A stretch of DNA of 64,000 nt from Megaustenia siamemsis (lineage: Eukaryota > Mollusca > Gastropoda > Stylommatophora > Ariophantidae): NCBI GenBank assembly GCA_032433765.1, contig JAVIAB010000124.1, positions 78,798,965 to 78,862,964 on the forward strand, written 5' to 3'. The translations under genes and the position numbers were made by a program. Position 1 is the stretch's first letter; the number at the start of each line of letters is the position of its first letter. Of this stretch, positions 54,877 through 64,000 are shown piece after piece. The notes below the pieces were generated by a model. The model did not search any database. It was given only the letters and a program-made list of their open reading frames with translations, and was not told the origin of the DNA.

Positions 54877-57169
54877 GTTACCAATTAAAATTGTAATCAT
54901 GGTCCTCTCCATCTCCCCCAAAGTGGCACATCTTTCTCAAGGAAACGGCCGATGTCCGAGACACTCACTGTTGCTAATTGGCTCTTATCCCACCTCTCTC
55001 CAGATGTAAGAATTACAATTCGTTTCATGCTTGTTTCTGGTTCTGAAGTAATTGGCGATCGAACACTGTCAAGTCGATAACTCCTTCCCCCTTTCCATCT
55101 CTCGTCTCCTTTTATCTTTCTCTCCAAATGGAAAAATATATAAGTAAATTTACTTAACAATGTCGTTCTTACGCTCATAGATCACGTGACTAAAGAAATA
55201 TGTCAGACAATGCACTTTTTGTTAGAAGTGAAAACATCTTCAAACAAAAAAAAGGAATTAAATCAACGAACAACAAAGTGAGAAAGATCAAAGACGTTAA
55301 ATACAAACACTCATTCCATTAAGCTCAGATCGTTAGTAAATCTCTCACAGTGTGGTGTAGGTTCAGAGAAATTGTATAGCAAGGTGAATACCTGTAGGAT
55401 CACAAAGAGGAAATAGACCGGGACAAAATAATGAGACCGTTAAAGATTATTTATGATTATTATAAACTTAAACACGTCATTGTTACGTTGATCAAGTTTG
55501 AGATCTCTGGACAAGAAGAGGACCTCTGGTAAGATTATGCTTTAGTTGATACCGTCCATGTATTTCTACATACACCAGTGCTTGTCTTCAGCATTCTTCC
55601 CTTTCGGACTTCCGTTTCCAAGATGGTGGAATTAGTTCACGTTCTATCGATTGCTGCAGAAGTTGCATTTGGGGTCTGATTAATTTTGGCTCTCCATTGC
55701 AATTTTCTGCTTTAAAGTCAAAATTATGTTTTACTTAACACATCTGCGCCGATGAAGTGGAGTAGTACGCACGGCAATATTCCTTTTTAACAATTCAAGA
55801 GTTGTGAATGCGACCTTCTACCGTCTAGAGTTGATCTGCGGTTTACGTCACATTGAGTACTGTTCAATGACCGTTGTTGGAATTGTCTGACGCAAGTCAT
55901 TTACATGGTACAAATCATTAATGTGTATTGCTCCGTCATGTCAGCTGAAGTTTTATCTCTTTAGGGAATTTGCACCGTGTTTCGTTCGTTGTAGGCTGCA
56001 TTCACTAGATTAATCAGGAATCTATGGGCAGCAGCCATTGTTGCGTGTGCTACGTCATCATAATGGCTTATCGTATATCCCTAGACCGGCCATAGTCTAA
56101 TCTTACGGTCTGTTGTTTGATATGCGACGGGGATAATCCGACGACTGTGTTCTATATGTTCTGAATTTGAGACAAAAACGATGTCCTGACATCATCGAGC
56201 ACTATAAATTTTATAAAAAATATGACGATCATCATTTTCAGGAGGACGTGAACTTCCGGTCCATATGGTGGATAGGCGGCTGGGACCATTGAAGGTTATG
56301 TATGAAAGTGCTCCGTGTTGCAGTTTCCTCATATTCCAAGTCCGGCTTGTTGCAGGAGCTACTGAGTTAGGTGCACTGTGCACACCGTGAGCTGTGTGTT
56401 TCATCCGTTTTGATCATGTTTCGATATTCTAATTGTTTACGATGAATGATGATATCGTATGGCAGGGAACAGTTGCCTGTGTTCACTTTCTGTGCGGTTT
56501 CGCCTTAAGTCTTTTGGCGTGTGCTGAGACTGTTAATATGGGGACTACAGTTACATTTCTTTGTTTGGGAGATGAGTTAGTAATTCGGATGATTCCACTG
56601 GCACGGGCAGTTGAGCAATTATGGATTTTAATTCGTTTGCGGTGATACCGGGGCCTTCCATATCAATATAAAAAAAAAAGAACAAATTTTTCCCATTCAC
56701 CTTATTTTCCCAACCAACCAAATAACGAGCCAACCATCAACCAACCAACCAACCACACATCCACTGAAAAATAAATGTAAAAAACAGCTTATTAATGTTG
56801 ATATGGGAACAAGTCACCCTGCCCGTTACTTACTGAAGTATTACTGTTGCCAATATAGGTGCTATATAGCTTTATGAAAGTTCATGCTACTTTCATCAGC
56901 GAGATCATCGTTATCTCTGTCCTTATCGTTGCTACAGGACAGCGCACCACACATTTTTCAAATCAGAATTTGTAGATTGACTGTCACAATAAACATGTTC
57001 AATAGTGATATTCTTACTACCATGGACCTGTACATAGCAATAACAAATAAATAAACATTAAGAATTTTAAACAGAGAAAAACATAGGTAATTTTATGTAT
57101 CAACAAATGAACTGAAATTATGAATTTTGTAATAGTAGACGTAACATCCTGGTAATTATGGTTCCATGT
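54877..57169. other. unassigned 2.3 kb stretch
   Basis: No repeat, RNA or protein family was recognised. A 67-codon ORF at 56442-56645 has a hydrophobic N-terminal region but no homologue that I can name. CCAACCAACC repeats occur near 56725-56755. Confidence 0.4.
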
Positions 57170-57181
57170 TGTAATTGGCCG

Positions 57182-57442
57182 GGAGCCACGATAGCTCAGT
57201 GGTTAGTGAACTGGACTACAAAGGACAAGGGGTAGGATTCGATCCCAACCGACGGCTTCCGGGTTCACCCAGCCTTAAATGGGTACCGGATTTTTTTTCT
57301 GGGAAAGTAAAGCAGCACGGGCGTAATACCGACCATATTACCCCAAAAATCATGTGCTGAAGGTCTGTAAAATATATGGTCACTAACACCATATTTCCCT
57401 ATACGCCACTTGGTGTGACGGGGTACTTTACTTATGTTTACT
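57182..57442 (+). mobile_element. tRNA-derived SINE, family 1, full length with target-site duplication
   Basis: Starts GGAGCCACGATAGCTCAGTG and ends in TTTACTTATGTTTAC. A 12-bp duplication TGTAATTGGCCG / TGTGATTGGCCG (57170-57181 and 57443-57454) has one mismatch. Confidence 0.92.
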
Positions 57443-57454
57443 TGTGATTGGCCG

Positions 57455-57889
57455 TAATATATGAATTAAAGGTAAACAATAACTAATTGGTGAATGTTTA
57501 ATCCTGTGTCAGGAAGAAAAAACGTCGTTGAAACTTCAAAATACAATTTAAATAACGTATTATCTCCCTTGTGTCATTTTAATTGGATATTCTGCATAAA
57601 CGAAAGTGTACGGGAAACGAAAGTGTAAGGAAAGTGTTGTTTTTAAAAAAATATTTTTGTTAGTTTTGGCATACAGCTTTACTAACTATTAATGTAAGTT
57701 ATTAACATAACAACAGTGTATGTATTTATATAATGTAGTTAAGTTTAAAAACATATCGATTGAAGTTATTTTAGTCACCATTTTATAGAATTATTTCCCT
57801 TGGTGCGACATTCGAACAGACGAACAAACAGATAAACATATATTTATATCCTAGGTCAACCTGAGAAGCAACCAGAGTGTCTTCAACAG
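57455..57889. other. unassigned AT-rich sequence
   Basis: No gene or repeat recognised. Confidence 0.4.
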
Positions 57890-57985
57890 CAATGCCAGAT
57901 TACTGTTGTCCTATTGGCAATTACTGTTGTCCTGTTGTCAATTACTGTTGTCCTATTGTCAATTACTGTTGTATTGTCAAGAAAC
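57890..57985. repeat. 21-bp tandem repeat (about 4 units)
   Basis: Units of AATTACTGTTGTCCTATTGT plus C. Confidence 0.88.
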
Positions 57986-58504
57986 GACGTTTTTCTGCCA
58001 ATAAATTGACAAAATGGCTCCTGAGCTCTACCCTGGCAGCTTACAAATGACGTTCAATCGTCGGAGATAAAATTCAGGAGAATAAACCTCATTATTATCT
58101 GAATAGACAAATAAAACAAGAAAAGTCTCTTTAAAAAACATAAATGTATTGAAAACTGGCTCATGAACTCAATCATACACATAAAGTTGACATACTTTGA
58201 CCTCAGAAAATGCGTTAATGACATTGACCGATTTTAAATTGAGGATATAGTCTCTAGAAGCAGATAAAACGTGATCTAGCAGACGGTGAGTCAAACATTA
58301 AGGACTCCTTACATAACTTATACTTACAGGTACAGAAAATAATCAATAGCTTGGTGCCATCATAACCAGAGAATGAGAAATATTCAAACTATCGGCTATA
58401 AATGAGCGACGCTCTCGACTAGACAAGCCACCTGATGATGCTGCCTTTATTTAACTAGAATGTAACTTTGGGAGAAGTCTGGTTTCTTTACGGGAAGCAA
58501 CTGT
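57986..58504. other. unassigned sequence
   Basis: No gene recognised. Confidence 0.4.
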
Positions 58505-58925
58505 CATAAATAGATCATTGTAGATCATTGTAGATAATCGTAGATCATTATAGATCATTGTAGATCATTGTAGATCAGTAGACAAGATGTTTAATTAACG
58601 GAAACAACTCTCATAAATAGATCATTGTAGATCATTGTAGATCATAGTAGGCCAGTAAACAAAATGTTTTATTACAAGAAACAACTCTCATAAACAGATC
58701 AATGTAGATGATTGTAGATCAATATAGATCATCGTCGATCATTCTAGGTCAGTAAACAGAATGTTTGACTACTGGAAACAACTCATAAATAGATGATTGT
58801 AGATCAATGTAGATCATTGTAGGCCAGTAAAGAAAATGTTTAGTTATAGGAAATAGCTCTCATAAATAGATCATTGTAGATGCTTGTAGATCATTCTAGG
58901 CCAGAAAAGAAAATGTTTGATCTTT
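58505..58925. repeat. nested repeat: ~90-bp units containing GTAGATCATT decamers
   Basis: Four to five larger units share AAACAACTCTCATAAATAGA and a GTAAACAAAATGTTT segment; each also contains two to six tandem copies of a 10-bp GTAGATCATT core whose number differs between units. Confidence 0.88.
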
Positions 58926-59054
58926 GCAGAGCAGTTATAGAATATTAGTAGAAATAAGGAAGACTAAAGACACACACTAAAAGATAACTGGCGTAGCAAT
59001 GATGAATCCTACCCTCTGCTTCTCAAATCTCTTCTTCTGTTGCAAATAATTAAA

Positions 59055-59700
59055 TACTGATGGAACAATCGAGGTCAGATTTGTTGAATGTAGCATGAGC
59101 AACTACTAACGTCAAAACAAATAACACCTTGGCTAAAACTAAGAATAGCAAAATGTTATGTCTTCTCAGCATTCCTATATGGTGCAGAAACGTGGACATT
59201 AGACAAGAAAACAGAACAGAGAAGTAAAGCCTATAAAATGTGGATATATAGAAGAATAGGTAGAATTGGGTGGAAGGAAAAGAAAACAAACGATGAAGTC
59301 TTAAAACAACTAAAAATGAAAAGAGAATTACTAAGCACAATTCAAACAAGACAAATGCGATTTTTGGGCCATGTTAAAAGACACAATAGCCGACTAAAAG
59401 TAATCCTGGAGGGGAAAATACAAGGTAAAAGAGGCAGAGGCAGACCAAGACTAATATGGACGAGTAACATCAAAAGATGGACAAGTCAATCTATGTCAGC
59501 CTGCACCATCAAAGCAAGAAACAGAGTAGAATGGCGATCCATGGTAGCCAACCTTCGTTGCGGAGAAGGCACACGATGATGATGATGATGATGAACATCA
59601 AAAGATGGACAAATCAGCCTATGACAACCTGCACCACCAAAGCAAGAGACAGAACAGAATGGTAGCCAATCTTCGATGCGGAGACGGCACTCGATGATGA
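59055..59700 (+). mobile_element. RTE-type LINE, family E, 5'-truncated, with a second 3' end
   Basis: The plus strand encodes the C-terminal part of the family E protein: AFLYGAETWTLDKKTEQ, the 59238-59579 frame with IGRIGWKEKKTNDEVL, FLGHVKRHNSRLK and GKRGRGRPRLIWTSNIKRWT, ending at a (GAT)n tail near 59574-59594. A partial repeat of the last 110 bp of coding and tail follows (59595-59700), again ending in GATGATG, so two 3' ends lie in tandem. It is inactive because the palm and endonuclease are absent. Confidence 0.9.
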
Positions 59701-59777
59701 GCCATATATGTCTGATTACTGGCTGAAGAAACTCACATATGCCATCAGATATCTACATCATCCGGCAGTTCGACTTG

Positions 59778-59778
<1 letters not shown>

Positions 59779-59840
<62 letters not shown>
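59779..59840. repeat. (CT)n microsatellite
   Basis: About 30 CT dinucleotides. Confidence 0.97.
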
Positions 59841-59845
<5 letters not shown>

Positions 59846-60019
59846 ACTCTCTTCCCGTTCATGGGGTGAATGAAGTCATCATGTGAGAGCTTTTTTAAAA
59901 ACTGTAAAGCCATTAGACACATTTAACATGACACATTTAGCATGACACATTAATAATGTAAGAATCCTTCGTTCTACATTTTGAAGCATTCATGGAATCT
60001 TGCTCGCTACCCCTCTCAC

Positions 60020-60175
60020 CCCCCCCCACCCCCCTTAATCCCCTCAAAGAAAAAACTAATATACCTAATGATCCCCACATCGAAAGATCTGCGAAATGAC
60101 GTAGAAAGAGAGAAAGAAAGAAAGAAAAATAAAGAAAGGAAAATATAAGAAAGAAAGTAATAAAGAAAGTGCATT
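60020..60175. repeat. C-rich tract and (AAAG)n microsatellite
   Basis: An imperfect poly-C stretch at about 60023-60042 and AAAG/AAAGAAAG repeats at about 60099-60170. Confidence 0.85.
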
Positions 60176-61170
60176 CAATTTATAAATAAAACAGAACTCT
60201 CAGTCCGTTATATAAGACACAAAGAAATTACTTATAACTTGTTTCTCAATACAGTCATGAACAAATAAATTGTATGTATTAAAGTGTCTCAGTCTTTAGA
60301 ATGTAGAGTATATCTTTGCTCACAATATATTTTAGTGTCTGTAGTATACTTTAGTCTTCTCGTGTTGTTCTCGTGGAATATTTGTTGTAGCTCAATCACA
60401 CAATCGCCAGACGTCATTTATTGTGTATCTAATTCAATGTTGATGTTTAAAATAATCGATTAGTTTCCCCCCTTTCTACTTAATTCCTCACAGTCGCTTT
60501 TGTTGAAGACAATACTTATATATGCCATCATCTCATTCAGCCGTCACAGTAGTTCTCTGCTGCATCCACTATTCATGATCAATATTGCTGCTGTACAACT
60601 CTTTCCGACGAGTCTACTGATTAGCAACGCTCTATTGAGAGCATGTGTTTTGATTCAATTTATTTAAACGGAAAAACAACACTTGAAAGGGTATTGTGAT
60701 TTGATTATTGTGGATGGTTCAGGAACTTTCTAGTTAGTTTCCTCATCAATTTTCTTGCCGGTAAAATGTCAATTCTATTTAACACTTCACAGGCGCAGCC
60801 TACTCTGCTTGACTAAGTTAATATTTGAACTACTTATTTGATCATTCTCATCCATCAGGATCTGTTTACAGTTTTAGATTATTGAGAACAAAAGAATAGT
60901 GCCGTGTGCACATTTGTAAAATTAACGATCATGAAACTGAAATAGTTTGACCCTGGTCATAATGGAACATTCTGCCAGATTGAAACATGTTCCATTATTG
61001 CTATTTATAGAAATTAGCTTCCAAATTACAGCGATATTTTCCCTATCTTGATTGTTTGTTGTAATCCGGGGTGTTTCTTTAATGACAGGATTAAAAAAAA
61101 AATAATAATACTATTCTAAATTGTGTATTCACCGTTTCTGGAGTACATGCAACATATACTGCTATGTCAT
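60176..61170. other. unassigned 1 kb stretch
   Basis: AT-rich; no gene, RNA or repeat recognised. Confidence 0.4.
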
Positions 61171-61172
61171 TG

Positions 61173-62445
61173 CCTTTCGAGCCGTAGCCGGCCCATAGGG
61201 CGTAGACCAAGACACTCCCTCTCTTATCTGAATTTGTATTCTAGCAGTTTTCAATTCTTTTAAAGATATTTTATCAAATCTCACCATTTATCTCTGTTCT
61301 GTGTAAGCAGTTCTATCTCATTGAGGGAGCCGATTCCTGCTGCTCTTACCTATCTCATCAATGTTCTCAACGTCTCTCTGGGTCTTCCTCTTTTTCTCTT
61401 ACCTGTTGTTTCCCACATGAGGGCTTGCTTTGCTACTCGGTTATTATCTCTTCTCATCACATGTTCAACATATGACCATCGTCTTTTCTTTATTACTGAA
61501 AATATTAGTGGTTGATTGGCGATTTCTCTAATTTCCTCGTTTGTTTGGAATTCGTTCCACGCTATACCAAGTATTTTCCTTAGACATTTATTTTAAAATG
61601 CGTTCAACTTTGTTTCTATATCTCTTGTTGTTTTCCAGCTTTCACACGCACCACTTAAGGGTTGATAGTACATTTGATTTGAATAGCCTAAGTTTTGTGT
61701 TTGTGCTGATGAGTTTTGATTTCCACAACTTTTCAAGGCTTCTGAAAGACATTGCTGCTTTAGCTATTCTGATTCTAATTTCTTTACTTGTATCCCCTTC
61801 TCGATCAATGTGACTTCCAAGATAGATAAAGTGATCGATCTCTTCTACTGGTTTGTTTTCCATGAATATATTGTCGTCTGTTGGAATAAGCTTTTCATGA
61901 CTTTAGTCTTTTCATGATTGATCTCAAGCCCACTTTTGCTGGTTATTGATGATAGTTCATGTGTGTTTTCCTGCATCGTTTTTATCTGACTGCTGATGAG
62001 AATTATGTCATTACAAAGTCGAGGTCCTCCAAATGGTCTCCTGGTATCCATTTGATGCCTTTATTACCAGTGCAGCATTTCTTCATTATGAAGTCCATAA
62101 CAACACCAAATAACAAGGGCGATAAAATACATCCTTGTTTAACCCCAGTTTCTATTAGGAAACATTCGCTCAGTCCTTCCTCTGTTCGAACTGCACATGT
62201 GTAGCCATCATACATGTCTTTGATAATATTTATGATTTTTGATGGTAAGCCATATTGCTTCAGAATTTTCCACAAAGAATCTCGATGAATACTGTTAAAT
62301 GCTTTTTTGAAGTCGATGAAGTTAAGTACAAAAGGTTTTTGCTTTTCAATGTGTTCCTCCATTATAAGTCGTAGAGTAAAAATGTGGTCAAGGCAGCTTC
62401 TCCCTTTTCTAAACCCAGCCTGTTCTTCACGCATTACTGTATCTA
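61173..62445 (-). mobile_element. RTE-type LINE, family B, longer 5'-truncated copy
   Basis: Minus strand: EEQAGFRKGRSCLDHIFTL (fingers), VLNFIDFKKAFNSIHRDSLW, GVKQGCILSPLLFGVV, then a frameshift at the FADD catalytic box (near 62005-62020), HFIYLGSHIDREGD and the C-terminal region. The 3' end has the family landmark GGGCCGGCTACGGCTCGAAA (near 61175-61200) but no (ATAG)n tail. It extends farther 5' than the 23.2 kb copy, beginning just before the fingers, where an (AT)n microsatellite abuts it. Confidence 0.92.
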
Positions 62446-62455
62446 TTGAATCCTT

Positions 62456-62521
<66 letters not shown>
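62456..62521. repeat. (AT)n microsatellite
   Basis: About 30 TA dinucleotides next to the RTE 5' truncation point. Confidence 0.97.
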
Positions 62522-62522
<1 letters not shown>

Positions 62523-62624
62523 TGCTATAGTGTGTATTATTTCCGGTAAATTTCCACAAATTACAGTACCACTGATACATGGGGACTTCCATCACTCCAA
62601 AGACGATCATCCTGACTGTTCACA

Positions 62625-63475
62625 TGGCCAGGAGGATGAAACCATGATTGGTCTGTGAAGATACAGGATGATGAAACCATGATTGGTCTGTGAAAATACA
62701 GGATGATGAAACCATGATTGGTCTGTGAAGATACAGGATGATGAAACCATGCTTCGTCTGTGAAGATACAGGATGATGAAACCATGATTGGTCTGTGAAG
62801 ATACAGGATGATGAAACCATGCTTCGTCTGTGAAGATACAGGATGATGAAACCATGATTGGTTTGTGAAGATACAGGATGATGAAACCATGATTGGTCTG
62901 TGAAGATACAGGATGATGAAACCATGATTGGTCTGTGAAGATACATGATGATGAAACCATGATTAGTCTGTGAAGATACAGGATGATGAAACCATGATTG
63001 GTCTGTGAAGATACAGGATGATGAAACCATGATTGGTCTGTGAAGATACAGGATGATGAAACCATGATTGGTCTGTGAAGAGACGGGAGGATGAAACCAT
63101 GATTCGTCTGTGAAGAGACAGGAGGATGAAACCATGCTTCGTCTGTGAAGATACAGGAGGATGAAACCATGATTGGTCTGTGAAGAGACAGGAGGATGAA
63201 ACCATGCTTCGTCTGTGAAGAGACAGGAGGATGAAACCATGCTTCGTCTGTGAAGAGACAGGAGGATGAAACCATGCTTCGTCTGTGAAGAGACAGGAGG
63301 ATGAAACCATGCTTCGTCTGTGAAGAGACAGGAGGATGAAACCATGATTGGTCTGTGAAGAGACAGAGGGATGAAACCATGCTTCGTCTGTGAAGATACA
63401 GGAGGATGAAACCATGATTGGTCTGTGAAGAGACAGAGGGATGAAACCATGCTTCGTCTGTGAAGAGACATCAAT
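62625..63475. repeat. 35-bp minisatellite array (about 24 units)
   Basis: Units of ATGAAACCATGATTGGTCTG plus TGAAGATACAGGATG. Two variant classes, GATTGG/GCTTCG and GATACAGGATG/GAGACAGGAGG, are regionally sorted: the first forms dominate the left two thirds. The unit is stop-free on the minus strand, giving three overlapping long frames that are not genes. Confidence 0.96.
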
Positions 63476-63636
63476 GATGTCCTCACCTTGAGCAAGAAAA
63501 CCATCATGGCACGTCCAATAGTTCAGTCTGTACTGATCATCTAATTCTTTCAGTTGAGGTACAACAGAAAACTTGTATGGATGTAACTTTAATTTCTTCT
63601 TCGTTATTTTGTGGACAGTACTGTTTTACCTGTAGA

Positions 63637-63808
63637 AGCCGCGATAGCTCAGTGGTTAGTGAACTGAACTACAAAGGACAAGGGTTAGGGTTCGATCCCA
63701 CCCGACGGCTTCCCGGTTCACCCAGCCTTAAATGGGTACCGGATTTTTTTTCTGGGAAAGTAAAGTAGCACGGGCGTAATACCGACCACATTAACCCAAA
63801 AATCATGT
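63637..63808 (+). mobile_element. tRNA-derived SINE, family 1, 3'-truncated
   Basis: Starts GAAGCCGCGATAGCTCAGTG with intact A and B boxes and a normal body up to AAAAATCATGT, after which the family sequence stops and unrelated DNA begins. Loss of the 3' end is unusual for a retroposed copy and suggests a later deletion or insertion by the neighbouring transposase remnant. Confidence 0.88.
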
Positions 63809-64000
63809 TGGGCCAACGTCTTTATTGAGTTACCTGGATTAGTATGCTTTCTTGGTTGTTGACGAATGTTTCTTCAGAAACAGTGGGTCTTCCAGGATGC
63901 CACACCACGTCATGAACACTGCCAGTGCAGCGAAATTTGTTTATCAAACTGCTACAGTTTGTGGATGAGGCACTGAAGTATCAGCTGAACAACCACATTC
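63805..64000 (-). pseudogene. possible transposase N-terminal remnant (helix-turn-helix), runs off the window
   Basis: One minus-strand frame reads LINKFRCTGSVHDV, then HPGRPTVSEETF. LINKFRETGSV followed by GRP..SEET is a common helix-turn-helix (DUF4817-like) arrangement in invertebrate DNA-transposon proteins. The match is short, a stop follows within 15 codons, and the upstream part lies outside the window. Confidence 0.45.

Noticed and set aside
54897..55178. 93-codon minus-strand ORF
   Set aside because: No family, no flanking gene structure, and length within chance for this composition.
56433..56645. Small secreted or membrane protein
   Set aside because: Hydrophobic segment but weak start context, no homologue recognised and no splice or polyadenylation support; left as unassigned sequence.
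62607..63507. Minus-strand frames of 257-295 codons resembling a repetitive secreted protein
   Set aside because: 35-bp minisatellite read in three phases; no start context, signal peptide or domain.

Overview
The window looks like nuclear DNA of an invertebrate animal, most likely a lophotrochozoan and plausibly a gastropod mollusc. It is AT-rich and gene-poor. About one third is minisatellite, and most of the rest that can be named is transposon: RTE/BovB-type non-LTR retrotransposon fragments, tRNA-derived SINEs, a hAT element, an IS630-Tc1-mariner element and a large Polinton/Maverick derivative. The taxonomic guess rests on this repeat mix and is inference. No bacterial gene, rRNA or CRISPR array was seen.

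Layout. 0.1-10.4 kb: minisatellites (33, 28 and 28 bp units), a pentanucleotide array, two RTE fragments, two SINEs, and a tiny ORF with a strong signal peptide at 4367-4468. 10.4-18.2 kb: the only convincing host exon (11545-11799), resembling the N-terminus of a CD36/scavenger receptor class B protein. Its splice donor is the first unit boundary of a 1.4 kb, 29-bp minisatellite. More arrays follow. 18.67-28.25 kb: a 9.6 kb palindromic element with 6-bp target-site duplications, AG...CT termini and the C-terminal end of a Polinton-type DNA polymerase B in both arms. 28.6-46 kb: further arrays (45, 53, 48 and 31 bp), RTE fragments and SINEs. 46.4-49.0 kb: a structurally intact hAT transposon with an uninterrupted 614-codon transposase. 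49.1-54.3 kb: a 16-bp array, then an RTE element carrying a nested RTE insertion and interrupted near its 5' end by an IS630-Tc1-mariner transposon with an unusually wide catalytic spacing. 54.3-64 kb: mostly unassigned DNA with SINEs, RTE pieces, a 35-bp array and a possible transposase remnant at the edge.

How it fits together. The elements form a layered history that can be read from target-site duplications: RTE copies lie inside minisatellites, inside the Polinton arm and inside another RTE; eight or more copies of one tRNA-SINE have clean duplications in several cases. Many long open frames across the arrays exist only because a stop-free repeat unit is iterated; they are not listed as genes. 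The items most worth pursuing are the palindromic Polinton derivative and the splice-donor-seeded minisatellite.
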